64,000 bases of DNA from Arabidopsis thaliana. Taxonomy: Eukaryota; Streptophyta; Magnoliopsida; Brassicales; Brassicaceae. Position 1 is the first letter of the stretch. Every line of letters begins with the position of its first letter. This document shows positions 11,460-24,527 of the stretch, piece by piece. The position numbers were made by a program, and so were the translations under genes. The notes beneath the pieces are model-generated. The model was not told the origin of the DNA. It did not search any database and saw nothing but the letters and a program-made list of their open reading frames with translations. The stretch is from the NCBI RefSeq assembly GCF_000001735.4, contig NC_003074.8:8060101-8124100 (forward strand), read 5' to 3'.

Positions 11460-13350
11460 AGGGAGTAGTAGTTTTAAGAGTTCAGAGCTACTTTTTGAGG
11501 GGTGATATCTAACTTATGGGGCCAAATTATAACTTGGAGAAAGTTAAGGGTGTTTTCTTTAGAGTAATGTCTTTTTGTAAGGTATATAGGATTAAATGTG
11601 GCCTCTATAAGGGTAGCTAGTGAAACAAATCTTGGTGTTTGTATATATATTTTTTTTTTGTGAAAAAAGTTTAATATCAAATTTTTAATTTTATATAAGG
11701 TCGTAATCTGGTAGGTCCATTTCCCATATTGATTTTGATTTGTATCATGTTTGAAATTGAACACCACATTCTTGCAGTCATGTATTAACTTAATAATACG
11801 GTACCAGCCTAAATGTTCATACAAGCTTAGTGACTAGTGAGATAGCACTGTGTCCTCCAATAGGTATGCTCACAATCATCGCATATGGATTCACAATTGA
11901 CGCTCATGTAACATTAGTAAGTCCGAAACCCATCAAACCCAAGCTTCTAGAAGAAATCCAATGTATTGGCTTTGCTGAAGTTATAGAATTCATCGGTCCA
12001 CATTTGGTGTTGGCAACGCTCATGATGATTATAGTGTTGACTTTTGACTAGTATAATATATCAATGAAAATATTAAAATGCATGTTTTTGGAAACGAATA
12101 AGTATATCTTTTCATAATGAAATTTTTCATATGCCCAATGGACTATATTGGGTGTGTATTTGGGCTGGCCCAGTTAATTTGTAAGGTTATCTATTATAAA
12201 TCTACCAAAAAATTTCTCCAAGTTAAACCTAAATTTTAACTAGCTAATAAATATTTTTTTTTGTGGTAAAAACCAATCATGTGTTTGGTTTTAAAAACAA
12301 TCATGTGTTTGAGTTAGTGTTCGTACGTATGACATGTTAGGAGCAAATCATAGAAGAATACACATTCCAAATGGCTACACCTACACATTCCAAATGGCTA
12401 CACACATTATACAGTATACACAGTTTTTTTCACCTTTATTTCCTTATCTCTTGAATGAAATTAAATGTACATATATACTACATTTACTTTCAATTTTGTT
12501 TCCGTTCAATTTAATGAATTACTTAATCTGGCAAGAACAAATAGTAGAAACAGGCCCCGCTTGCATGTGAAAAAACTGACTTTGACTTGGAAGATAAATT
12601 AAAAGCTTAAGTTGTGTAAGACCAACTCGTGTGTTTCGTACGCCTGCGCCTTGGTTTATGTGCACAACTTAGAAAATTGTTTCCCATTGCATTACGTAAC
12701 ATACCAACACCACACGATTGCTAGAAGCATTTCCCAAAAGAATATATGTTTCATGCAAAAATCTGCTCCAGTTGTTATTATAGTGTACAAGATATTAGAA
12801 ATATGTGTACAGCCAAAAGTATATCTTCTCCGTAGTTCAACCAGAAAAAAAAAACATTACAATTTAAAAGAGAATTTCCAAAATTTTGAGTTCGACATGT
12901 CTGAAAGAAAAATAGACTAAATAATGGATTAATAAACTACTACACACGACAAGTAATGGCCTAATGGCTAATGGCAAATGGGTATCGAGGGACCAATTAA
13001 AACCTATGGGTCCGAAACACATGAGCCGACTAATAAATCAAGAGGGGTTGGTCTGAAAATAGGGGGGCAAACGCACTTAATAAGGAATGATATGTGTATT
13101 GTAATGATCATACATTTTTTTGATAAGGTTATATATCTATATATAACTATTACTATCATATTTTTCCATGTGTTAAAAACTGTTATGATCATATTATAAC
13201 TTTTAAACAAAATATTGCCTCAAAGCTAACCAGTAAAAACCAATTAGTAAGGAGGACAAAATTAATCCCGAGGAAAAGAAAAAGCTAACAAAAAGTTCAC
13301 TAATTGTTGAAGAATTAATTAAGTTAGGTCATGAAGATCTGTTTTTGGTT
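11460..13350. other. Intergenic region, FORKED-like 3' end to EPFL5 3' end
   Basis: Convergent 3' regions. A 73-codon frame at 11830-12051 has no recognisable domain and is not called. A GGCCCA-type motif occurs near 12170. A short direct repeat is at 12360-12401. The remainder is AT-rich without recognisable features. Confidence 0.55.
12360..12401. repeat. 19-bp direct repeat
   Basis: ACACATTCCAAATGGCTAC occurs at 12360-12378 and again, identical, at 12383-12401, separated by 4 bp. This is a recent local duplication. Confidence 0.85.
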
Positions 13351-13961
13351 TTAGGGCATGAAGAGTTTGTTGCCACACTTGCAGCGCCAAGCTTCAGGGT
13401 AATACTCCAGTGGCATAATCAGACCTGGTTGAATCGGAACGTGAACTGCTTTACAAGGCTCACATTTCCCACACTTCAATCTACACATCGGAGGCACCGA
13501 GCCAGGTCCCCCTAACCGCTTCTGATCTACAATCTGACCCGGTAAACCCGACCTAGCTATCTCCTTCTTCCCCTGCCCAAGCCCTCCACCTGGTTTAACG
13601 ACAGAGTAAATTCATGACTACTAGTAAATAGGCAAAAGAAACAAAAAATGGGGTTTTCACTTTTTCTCCTTCATTTCTTCTTTTGTTTAAGCAACAAAAC
13701 ATTTTGCTTAGTTGAGTATGCAATTGTTAGAAGTTAAGATCTTTTAGGTTCCTATTCCACACATAACTATACAGAAAAAACGGTTCCATATAGATTTTTT
13801 TTTCAAAACAAACAAACTATGCTATGTAGATAAAACATGATAGTAGATAAAAGAGTTTAAAGAAGTGGGTTCTTACTGGGACGTTGAAGAGAGGCGGCGG
13901 AGGACGACGAGAAGAAGAGAAGGAAAGCATAAACGATGAGAGTTGGGAGGACGACGCCCAT
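13351..13961 (-). CDS. EPFL5: EPIDERMAL PATTERNING FACTOR-like peptide 5
   Basis: Two exons, 13877-13961 and 13351-13589, joined by a GT-AG intron (13590-13876) that splits a Ser codon; 107 aa. A signal peptide (about 1-23) is followed by a basic propeptide and a C-terminal mature domain with six cysteines at 64, 68, 71, 74, 98 and 100. The pattern (PMCRLKCGKCEPCK, then WRCKCGNKLF) is that of the EPFL4/5/6 (CHALLAH) group. Such peptides are secreted, form disulphide knots and are ligands for ERECTA-family receptor kinases in stem growth and stomatal patterning. The gene is not visible as a long open frame because both exons are short. The start is the only Met preceding the signal peptide. 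Assignment as EPFL5 (also called CLL1) rests on recalled family sequence and the 107-aa length. Confidence 0.92.
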
Positions 13962-16900
13962 TAGCCAGGACCGGTGAGGAGTGTTTTTGTCTTTAGGTTT
14001 AGGAATTTTGGGTAAAGTGGTCCAAAGTCAAAGAGACATGTAAAAGAGAGTAATGAATAAAGAGAGAGAAAGAGTGTATGAATAATCAAACCCCCATCTT
14101 CAATCATTGTCATTTTTATGTAGCGATGAAATTAATCTAAGTTTCATAAGCTAAGATAAATATAAATATAAATAATATATTAGAGTTATTGTTAATCTTT
14201 CTAAACTTCATTATTAATATTTATCGATATTTTTCTAAACTCATATATTTTAACTATATTTTAAAACTCTTAAGGTAAAAAATATGGGATGTTTAATGGG
14301 AATAAAGATGTCATAGCCGTACAAAGACGTAATCACATTAGTTTTTTTTTGTTTTTTTTGTTTTTGTAACCCGATTCAACTTAATTAAATTGGTTAGATC
14401 TTTGATCCGAAAAACTTCTATATGGCTAAGTTCTTGCAACATAATTGAGTTTTTTTTGTTCATCTAAATTTTATTAAGAATCAAGAGAATGATACAAGTT
14501 GAAACTACATATGCCGGCAGATGACTAAAAATGTCTCCAAAAACTTAGTCCAAAAGAAAAAAGCATTGCTCCAACAGGGAAAACTAATTTACACTAACCT
14601 TAAAATATAACAAAAAAAAAATGTCTATAAAGGAACAACCACATCAGAAAGGTTGAAACCTAAGCGCTATAATTGAACAAAGGAAAGTTTACCACATAAG
14701 TAGTCGATATTTTGTATACATTTGCAATGAACCAAATTAAATCAATGGTATACATATATGATATATAGATCAATGTATACTTTTATCTTTTATTTTTATT
14801 AGGAATAAACGGACTAAAAAGTAACAACTATTGATTGAGTGATCCACACTCCAACCAATTAGATTCGACAATCCAATATACAGAAAGACAAACTAATTAA
14901 ATTCACTCCAGAGAAGACCAAGGGCGTTCGATCTTCCACATTTACTTCCACATGGGCTCTTTTAATTCTCTTTAGTACATATATATTTTATATAAACTAT
15001 ATCTGGACTACCATTATAAATTATACATTAAATGAACGAATAATTTCAGGTGAAAATCTCACTCATTCTTATTTTACATTCTTTGGTGATCAGGTTCTGA
15101 ATAGAATGCTAAAAACTGGAGAGAATTCAAACCCATGGATCAGGGATTTACAAACGAAAATTAAATCAATCTATTTAAATATGAAAAAAAGAAAGAAAAA
15201 AAGATAGACTAGTGATCAATTTAATGAGTGTGGCGCAGGTTGGGCTTTCTGGATAATAATTATTGGTGGTCTAGTCTTTTATGTGTTATTTTCTTACAAT
15301 TACTTTGGAAGAAGAGGCCAACAATATATGAAATGGGTCTGAGCCCAATATATACGCGTTTCTGAAGTCTGCCAAGATATTCTATTGTGGACGACTAAAC
15401 TACAAGACAATAGTTTGATACATGTTAAGCGAGATCTCAATTTACTAGCCAAAACAATTTCCACAAATGTTCAGTTTCCCTCAAGTTGTTTTGTTCCATC
15501 TAATTTTTTAACAGATACTTTACATGGAGACTACGTATTTTCACAATCAAAATATATATATTTAGCTTTGTAGGAACAAAAAACATATATATTGGGATTT
15601 AGAAAAATATAAGAAAGTCATAAGTCAGCATCAGAAAAATGAATATCATATAGTGAGTGACACTGAACTCACTTATTTCTATATCTTCCCTTTCCATCTT
15701 TCAATATTTATTTTTCTTTGTCTTAAAACTGTAAAGTGTAAACTATCAATAGATATAAGAAAACTTATTAGTTTCTAATATTAATATTGATACATTATTA
15801 AAAAGTACTCCCAAAGTATATAATGGAAGCTTACTTGGTTTAAGTGGACTTGTTGTATCCACCAATATCACTTGATAATCAACCTTCAACCCTAATTTTG
15901 AAGGGGGAAAAAACATAAAATTTATTCTTAATTAGTGAAATCCACATATTACAAGGAAACTTGGCTCATTGAGTGCTTCACAGCTAAAAGGCTGGATCGA
16001 ACCAGTGATGTCTCAGTTTAAATGAATCTGTCTATCTCACTAAGTAACTATGCATGCAAATAAAAAAGAGTTGTCTTTAAACATCTAAAATGAAGTTGGA
16101 TCTGTGCGGCTAATGTTGTTCGATGTTGGAATATTGACTTTGTTATGAGCCACTAATTTATTATTTTGACTCGTGGATTCGGATTAAACATTGTATAAAC
16201 TCAATTTCCTAAGCTAATATTAGTATTATACCTTTTTACTCTGCTAAAAAAGTTAATGAACAAACTATTTTCTCAATAAATTTAAAATTTATATTATAAT
16301 TTCACTAATATTCGATGAACAAAGATTAATAATATATATATAAAGAATTAGTTAAGTTTATTTCACTGTAATTACTTCATGAGTCGATGTAATTTGCCAA
16401 TTCTATCTAGGATGATATAAATGTTTTGAGCTATTTGAGTCAAATGATCAACTCATATGTATTTCTTTCTATATGTATAACTGATTATGAAGAATAATCT
16501 CAACATATTTTACCAAAAAAAGTCATGTACGTCAAGTCGTGAAGGACCAAGCTGTTGAATTAATATCATTTTCATATCATATACTTGTAACGTACAAGGA
16601 CCATTCGTTTGAAGTTTGGCTATATATTACTTAATGAAAGATACATATTTCGAGTTTTGCCAACATTAAAATATTTGAATATCTTAACAATAAAGTGCAT
16701 ACAAATATCTAATTTCAGGAGAAGGGACATAAATATCTTACTTTTTCAAACCCTTTTTAGAGTGAGTCAACATTTCAATCTTATGCGAAAATCATCAAAA
16801 TCAACGAATAGTAGATCGAGAATAAAATAATATAAGGGGTAGAGACACGTGTCGACGTGTTTAGGTTTCACGTGTTTTAGGTAATCACATAAAGATAATT

Positions 16901-18880
16901 ATATGATTAGTATATGAATGAACCTAATGAACAATCAACACGTACCCCTACTAATTTTGGATGCTTTAGACACACTCACAAGGCGTCGTGTCAATTTCTC
17001 AGCGATTTGAAAGTCCTCAAAAGCCGATAATGCTTGCACTAAGACAACTATAATGACGTATTTTCTTTCTCCCTAATTAAAAACAAACCATGTTTATAAA
17101 TGTAGCCTTGGCCACGTGGTTGATTTCTAAATTTGGACCCACTGTGTTTATACGTATCAAACTTTATCCATATTTTTGTATTCAATTTTCTCGTTATTGT
17201 TTTTAGGTAGGTTATCGTTGGTACTTTGCCACCAATTTTAGATTTTAGCTGTAGGGTTTTTATAAGATTTGTATAATTCGCCTGATGGAGAGTATAATAA
17301 TATTATTTAGGTTGGAAGATATTTACACCTGTTTAACCTCAAAAACAGATATTTAAGAAAAGACAGTAAGTAATCGAATATGTGTACATTTGTTTGTGCG
17401 CTGCTCAAAACGCGTACGTACGTGTGTTACATATGGATGCGTACTTTGTTATATATTCACGTTCTAAATTATTAATAAATTAGTAGCAAAAGTTTTTGGA
17501 TTATTAAACCCAAAAAGTAAATGTGATGATTATACAGTCTAATCTAGTATTAAGTCTGTGGGTTTTCCAGGTTGGAATGGGTAAAGTTGTCGGCCTGATA
17601 ACATGACACGATAGCAAAATTAGAAACACTGTGAGATATTTATTCTTAATTGAAAATTTGTTTTTGATTTGTTTCTAAATAATACTCCAAGGACTATTGA
17701 CCTATCATGGTAACTAAACGATTGTGGGTAGAAGTAGAGCGAGTGCTCTTACTTTAGCGGTATCAACTTGGAAGCTACCCTGCCCATTGGATTGGATCTA
17801 AGCTTCATATTTGTGGATTAAAAAGGCCTTAGTGGGACTCATGTCTCCTCCGGTGGGACTAGTGTCTTTTACAATGTCAAGTTTAAAAAATTGGATAACA
17901 ACACCGATAAAAATTCACATTTGCAAATTTTATTCAGTCGGAATATATATTTGAAACAAGTTTTGAAATCCATTGGACGATTAAAATTCATTGTTGAGAG
18001 GATAAATATGGATTTGTTCATCTGAACCATGTCGTTGATTAGTGATTGACTACCATGAAAAATATGTTATGAAAAGTATAACAACTTTTGATAAATCACA
18101 TTTATTAACAATAAATCAAGACAAAATATGTCAACAATAATAGTAGTAGAAGATATTAATTCAAATTCATCCGTAACAACAAAAAATCATACCACAATTA
18201 AGTGTACAGAAAAACCTTTTGGATATATTTATTGTCGCTTTTCAATGATTTTCGTGAAAAGGATATATTTGTGTAAAATAAGAAGGATCTTGACGGGTGT
18301 AAAAACATGCACAATTCTTAATTTAGACCAATCAGAAGACAACACGAACACTTCTTTATTATAAGCTATTAAACAAAATCTTGCCTATTTTGCTTAGAAT
18401 AATATGAAGAGTGACTCATCAGGGAGTGGAAAATATCTCAGGATTTGCTTTTAGCTCTAACATGTCAAACTATCTAGATGCCAACAACACAAAGTGCAAA
18501 TTCTTTTAATATGAAAACAACAATAATATTTCTAATAGAAAATTAAAAAGGGAAATAAAATATTTTTTTAAAATATACAAAAGAAGAAGGAATCCATCAT
18601 CAAAGTTTTATAAAATTGTAATATAATACAAACTTGTTTGCTTCCTTGTCTCTCCCTCTGTCTCTCTCATCTCTCCTATCTTCTCCATATATACTTCATC
18701 TTCACACCCAAAACTCCACACAAAATATCTCTCCCTCTATCTGCAAATTTTCCAAAGTTGCATCCTTTCAATTTCCACTCCTCTCTAATATAATTCACAT
18801 TTTCCCACTATTGCTGATTCATTTTTTTTTGTGAATTATTTCAAACCCACATAAAAAAATCTTTGTTTAAATTTAAAACC
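13962..18880. other. Intergenic region between EPFL5 and HSFA6B, including both 5' regions
   Basis: The two genes are divergent, so this about 4.9-kb stretch contains both promoters. It is AT-rich with no supported ORF. A G-box/ABRE cluster is at 16844-16875 with a further CCACGTGG at 17112-17119 (listed separately). A less AT-rich patch at about 17690-17880 was read on both strands and not identified. A T/C-rich leader and TATATA near 18687-18692 precede HSFA6B. Confidence 0.6.
16844..17119. promoter_or_regulatory. G-box / ABRE cluster upstream of HSFA6B
   Basis: Contains the palindrome GACACGTGTC (16844-16853), GACGTGT (16854-16860), CACGTG (16869-16874) and CCACGTGG (17112-17119). These ACGT cores are bound by bZIP (AREB/ABF, GBF) and bHLH factors. 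The cluster is about 1.8-2.0 kb upstream of the HSFA6B start. HSFA6B is reported as an ABA-responsive gene downstream of AREB1, which fits, but the link from this cluster to that gene is inference. Confidence 0.5.
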
Positions 18881-20795
18881 ATGGATCCTTCATTTAGGTT
18901 CATTAAAGAGGAGTTTCCTGCTGGATTCAGTGATTCTCCATCACCACCATCTTCTTCTTCATACCTTTATTCATCTTCCATGGCTGAAGCAGCCATAAAT
19001 GATCCAACAACATTGAGCTATCCACAACCATTAGAAGGTCTCCATGAATCAGGGCCACCTCCATTTTTGACAAAGACATATGACTTGGTGGAAGATTCAA
19101 GAACCAATCATGTCGTGTCTTGGAGCAAATCCAATAACAGCTTCATTGTCTGGGATCCACAGGCCTTTTCTGTAACTCTCCTTCCCAGATTCTTCAAGCA
19201 CAATAACTTCTCCAGTTTTGTCCGCCAGCTCAACACATATGTAAGTCCTAATCTCTATATATACTAATATATAACAAAACTTTATATATATATGTATATA
19301 TATATGTTCGTATTTCTGTGTGATTCTCACTAATTTGAGGAGATCTATCTACTAATTCACAATAAAATCGTGACCACTACAACTATTGGGTAAAATATTT
19401 GATTTCTGTGGATTTTTCCCTATGGTGCAGTCAAAATTTTAATGTAGTTCTTGAGACTTGGCTTTTGGTTGGTGTTTTCGATACATCATCAGAGTGGTTA
19501 GTTAGTTGTAATTATAATATATATGATTGCTTGAAGCATTCGTGAGTTTATATATATAAATGCAAGTGGGGATCACTGTTTTCCGAAATTTTTTGAGACT
19601 TATAATATTTTACAACCCACTTGTGTGTCTTTTGGTTTAAAGAGATCTCTTGAAATGTTCTACATTGTACAAATGTTTTACATTGTTTGTTAGAGATCTC
19701 CAAAAAACTTTCTCTACAACATTGATTGATATGATATGCAACTGAATTGTTTATCTCTCTAAATAAAAATTACACCAACGATGTGGAAACTCACTTATCT
19801 CTAGTTGCATAAAATACAAAATATTGAGAATGAGATGGTTAGAGTTTATGAGTATTTTTTTTGGCTTTGTGATTTTAGAAAAGTTGATTAAGACAAGTTT
19901 GGAGTTGAATCTAATCATAAAATTATTTAAATAGGGTTTCAGAAAGGTGAATCCGGATCGGTGGGAGTTTGCAAACGAAGGGTTTCTTAGAGGGCAAAAG
20001 CATCTCCTCAAGAACATAAGGAGAAGAAAAACAAGTAATAATAGTAATCAAATGCAACAACCTCAAAGTTCTGAACAACAATCTCTAGACAATTTTTGCA
20101 TAGAAGTGGGTAGGTACGGTCTAGATGGAGAGATGGACAGCCTAAGGCGAGACAAGCAAGTGTTGATGATGGAGCTAGTGAGACTAAGACAGCAACAACA
20201 AAGCACCAAAATGTATCTCACATTGATTGAAGAGAAGCTCAAGAAGACCGAGTCAAAACAAAAACAAATGATGAGCTTCCTTGCCCGCGCAATGCAGAAT
20301 CCAGATTTTATTCAGCAGCTAGTAGAGCAGAAGGAAAAGAGGAAAGAGATCGAAGAGGCGATCAGCAAGAAGAGACAAAGACCGATCGATCAAGGAAAAA
20401 GAAATGTGGAAGATTATGGTGATGAAAGTGGTTATGGGAATGATGTTGCAGCCTCATCCTCAGCATTGATTGGTATGAGTCAGGAATATACATATGGAAA
20501 CATGTCTGAATTCGAGATGTCGGAGTTGGACAAACTTGCTATGCACATTCAAGGACTTGGAGATAATTCCAGTGCTAGGGAAGAAGTCTTGAATGTGGAA
20601 AAAGGAAATGATGAGGAAGAAGTAGAAGATCAACAACAAGGGTACCATAAGGAGAACAATGAGATTTATGGTGAAGGTTTTTGGGAAGATTTGTTAAATG
20701 AAGGTCAAAATTTTGATTTTGAAGGAGATCAAGAAAATGTTGATGTGTTAATTCAGCAACTTGGTTATTTGGGTTCTAGTTCACACACTAATTAA
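18881..20795 (+). CDS. HSFA6B: Heat stress transcription factor A-6b
   Basis: Two exons, 18881-19240 and 19935-20795, give 406 aa; the 694-bp intron falls inside the DNA-binding domain, as is usual for plant HSFs. The winged helix-turn-helix DNA-binding domain spans about 58-152 ([12 protein letters not shown] through [20 protein letters not shown]). The HR-A/B heptad coiled coil for trimerisation (about 184-240) has the insertion typical of class A. A basic KKRQRP nuclear-localisation signal lies near 265-270. An aromatic/acidic AHA activator motif (GFWEDLLNE, about 368-376) and a Leu-rich C-terminal export-like motif ([11 protein letters not shown]) follow. It activates heat-shock genes through HSE sites and is tied to ABA and thermotolerance. 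An in-frame ATG at 18863 would add six residues; 18881 gives the recognised start [12 protein letters not shown]. Confidence 0.95.
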
Positions 20796-21186
20796 GAAGA
20801 AATTGAAATGATGACTACTTTAAGCATTTGAATCAACTTGTTTCCTATTAGTAATTTGGCTTTGTTTCAATCAAGTGAGTCGTGGACTAACTTATTGAAT
20901 TTGGGGGTTAAATCCGTTTCTTATTTTTGGAAATAAAATTGCTTTTTGTTTAAACCAACATAAATTCCTATAAAATATATATAGAAATTGTTAAAACACA
21001 TATTCATTATAGACATATTTGTATGATTATTAGACTGTGTAAATGGTGATAGAAAAGTAGCCTAAACTTGTTTTTGATCTGATTTTTTTTATTCACTCAA
21101 TATCTCAGTTACATTAAAGAGAATTGTTTTGCAAGGTGGGAAAATCAACTTGCATTACATAATGTTGTCAACTTGAGACTCTAGAA

Positions 21187-21425
21187 TCGATAATCACATG
21201 TTTTTCCAAGCAGTCTGCGTGCCACTAGATTAGAAGTTCTATAGTTGAATTGTATATTCGTTCGATCGAATAGTTTTCGAATCATTTCGACTTCGTGAAC
21301 AAGATCCTTCATAGAAGCCCGTTATTCTGGTACATCAGCATCCAAAATAATCTCCTTAATTTGCATCATTTTTTCTAAACCTATATTGGTGTACTCCATA
21401 TTCTTCTCCCACGCTATATTAATCT
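21187..21425 (-). pseudogene. Possible protein-coding remnant, unidentified
   Basis: Read on the minus strand, about 75 codons give a protein-like, Met/Glu/Lys-rich translation (for example MEYTNIGLEKMMQIKE and RASMKDLVHEVEMIRKL). One in-frame TAA lies near 21323-21325 and there is no start or promoter context. The composition is unlike random AT-rich spacer. I do not recognise the family; it could be the C-terminal end of a degraded gene. A protein search of the two halves would settle it. Confidence 0.3.
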
Positions 21426-22133
21426 AGCTACTAATATTTATTGAAGCAGTTTTAAGTAAACAGGTTCATGGTTACACTGTCTGAACTAATAAAATCAGTT
21501 TAAAATTCACTGAATAATACAAACATGAAACTAAATAAACTTGTAGTCTTGTAGATTGTTCGGTACCATATGACTTTTAATGATGCTTCAACCTTTAATT
21601 AGTATATATTCACGGCTTAAATTTAAAATTACAAATTGGTTAATGAATTTTATAAACCCAATGTCAAATTTGTAAAACAACTTTTTAATATTTCTAAATT
21701 TAATAATGTATATGTGTGAGCTGTATATTTCCTTATATGCTATGTGTGTAATCAGCTAATTTCAAGATAGAAATCAGATTATCCAATTTCACCTATAGTG
21801 TGGTGGACTAATGGATTTTGAGAGTTTCCATAAAATAAATCTCGTCGCTCTAATAATATAGGGAAAAAATCAAGTGATAGTTAAGATATTTGTCGATTCA
21901 TAGGCTGTGAATAGTGACCAAAATCGCACCCAAAACCGCACCGCAACAGTGTTATAACAATATCAAAATCTCTATATATATATATGTATCTATGTATTTT
22001 TGTTAATATTTGAACCGCATCGCACTTCTCCCGTACCGCAAAATACAGTCACCATTCGGAGCCATAATTTCTTATCCATTTATCTATAGATTCGATGGAC
22101 TCGATTTGTCAGAAAAGTATTATGACCGACATG

Positions 22134-22157
22134 AAAACACGGCTCGAGCCGTGTTTT
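22134..22157. repeat. Perfect 24-bp palindrome
   Basis: Arms AAAACACGGCTC and GAGCCGTGTTTT meet with no loop; the centre is CTCGAG. A partial copy (AAAACACGGCTTGAGC) lies about 65 bp downstream, near 22199-22214. Function unknown; it might be a protein-binding site, or a cruciform-prone relic of an inverted duplication. Confidence 0.85.
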
Positions 22158-24527
22158 AATTTTATATGTTTAGTCTACTTCGAAAGGGAAACGAAAAGAA
22201 AACACGGCTTGAGCTTTTCATTTTAACACTTTACATTTTCATATATTGGATTTACTTTTCATTTTCACACTTGGTGGGATCTCTCACAAGCACCTTCTAG
22301 GTCTTGTTAATTTAGTTGTATTTATTTGTTTATTTCTCGCGTTGCGGAAAGAGCAAGCTATCCACTGGCTTTTGATCTTGTCATTATAATCATTGTCTGA
22401 ATATTTCCCGAAATAGGTACCATCAGATCCAATTTGCTTGGTCTGTTTTTATGGATGTGATCATCAAAAAAGAAGTTAGCAGTTAATTAAGAGACAGCAT
22501 GATTAATAAATATCATCGCAGTGATGATTATTCTAACTAGTATAACAATTTGATTGGTAAATATAATTATTTTGAAAAATTTGAAAGACATTAAAAAAAA
22601 AACTGTTAAATAAAAAATAGTTATAACAAAATAATGATTGTTGTTTTATGTTTGAAGTGGCGGATAGTTGTCTAAAACATATTCCAAATGCCTTATCATA
22701 TATAGTATATGTTTGAGAGTTTATTTTATTCCTATAATAATCGTTACACTTTATAGCAAAAAGGCTAATTTGTTTTTGTTATAACGGCAAGATGTGTAAT
22801 TAAACCTATAAAATTGAGCATATACACTAGATACTCATATTATACATTGTTTTCTGCAAAATAGAGGAATAATTGATTTATTTCTTGGGTATAGTTTTTT
22901 GAAACATAGATTATTAGATTTCACATATGTTTTTTAATTACATGATATCATACTAGTTAATTAAATCACACGCCAAAAAACTCTTATTACATGTTTGTCA
23001 TCGAATCTTATTGTTGTGTAGAGTAAACCTTCCAAAAAAGGTAATCTACAAAATAAACCCTAATACGTATAGAAAGTATAATAGTGAACCACATACATTT
23101 AGAATAGTAATAAATATGAATAAATTAACCTAGTTAAGAGAATAAAATCTAGTTATATACACTACTAGATCATGAATCTATTAATATACTTATAAAATCC
23201 TTTGAAAAAGAAAAAAAAAAAAAACAATAGCAGAAAGAAGGAATGGACAAAAAGAAAAAAAGAAAGCAAACGACATTGGTAAGTGGGAGTCACGTAAATT
23301 CTGTCTGTTGATTTAAGATTTGCGTATACACGTGCTCTGCTGTTTTTTTTCATGACTCACTGAGTCACTTCATTGCTAGATAACATTTTTAGAGGCTTTT
23401 TATTGAATTTTGCCCATATAAGATTCACACTTTTCTTTTGATTACTTATAAATTCTACTGATAACAAACTCTTTTATGATCTCACGTGAAACGTATAAAC
23501 AAAATAATCTTAAGTCATTTAGTAAGAGAATTGTTATACAAAAGAGAACAATCCATAACTAAACCAATGGAAGCTATTTTCCCTGCATACATGTAAAGAA
23601 TCAATATTTTCTAACTGGACTTAGGAAATGAGGGATCTCCAATGAAGCCATTGGCCCAATTATTTGGAATATGGCCCATTTACTTTACTTCACGCATGCT
23701 CGTTTCTTTTTAAATGTTAATCACTGTCCACTGGTCCTCTCTCTATGTACTGTTTTTCCGATGACCGAAAAAGTATTTTATTATTTCAAACGTAAATTAT
23801 GTTTGTGTTTACATATACCTTTTTTTTTATGTATTCAGGATAAAATATTCTTAGATTTTCATACACTAATTTTTTTTTTGCTTGATATTTAAGTGATGTC
23901 TAAACATATATAAGATCTATCGGTATATGATCTATTCAAATGGCAATTAGAGTTGGTAAATTTATTATCTTCCCCAGCATTAAGATTTGAGATTCATTCA
24001 GTTTGAAGATTCTTTGATATTTTGTGTATTTTTATTTTAGTAGTTACGCTTAATGATATTGATTTTATTTTTAACTAAGACTTTTCTGAATCCACCATTT
24101 GTTCGAATTATATATCATCTATAGTGGATCACTCACCACTTGTTTCGTCGGCAAATGAAAGATGTGAATTTTCTTAACATTTTTTTTCTTTTTTTCTTTT
24201 TATAAGATGAGCATTAAATGTAAAACTCGATAGTAGGTGAAATCGTGTATTGTTATTTGTTAGGTTCGCAATTATGATGACAGGCCATTAATATAATTTG
24301 GCCTTGTAAGTCACATATTGTATGGTTATAATTTCTGAAAGTTTTTGGAAGGCGTAGAGCTTTATAGAACACCACTAATTTTAAAGTGTTTTTAACCCGA
24401 AGTTTCAAAATGTCACTTAGTACACATGTATAAAACACACAGTAGGCCTAACACAGATTACTTTACAGAGAAATTACATGGGCAAAATCGTATTAAAACA
24501 TCCTCCCCATAACGTGCTCTCTTTTCC

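Larger units (their letters stand above)
20796..24527. other. Intergenic region, HSFA6B 3' end to ELIP1 3' end
   Basis: AT-rich DNA between convergent genes. It contains a possible minus-strand coding remnant (21187-21425) and a perfect 24-bp palindrome (22134-22157), both listed separately. Short open frames elsewhere have low-complexity translations. No other feature recognised. Confidence 0.6.

Noticed and set aside
15991..16007. tRNA B-box-like GGTTCGATCC on the minus strand
   Set aside because: The T-arm spacing gives a 6- or 8-nt loop instead of 7, and no acceptor or D-arm partner could be found around it.
17690..17880. Less AT-rich patch as a possible RNA gene
   Set aside because: No conserved boxes, hairpin or known RNA recognised on either strand.
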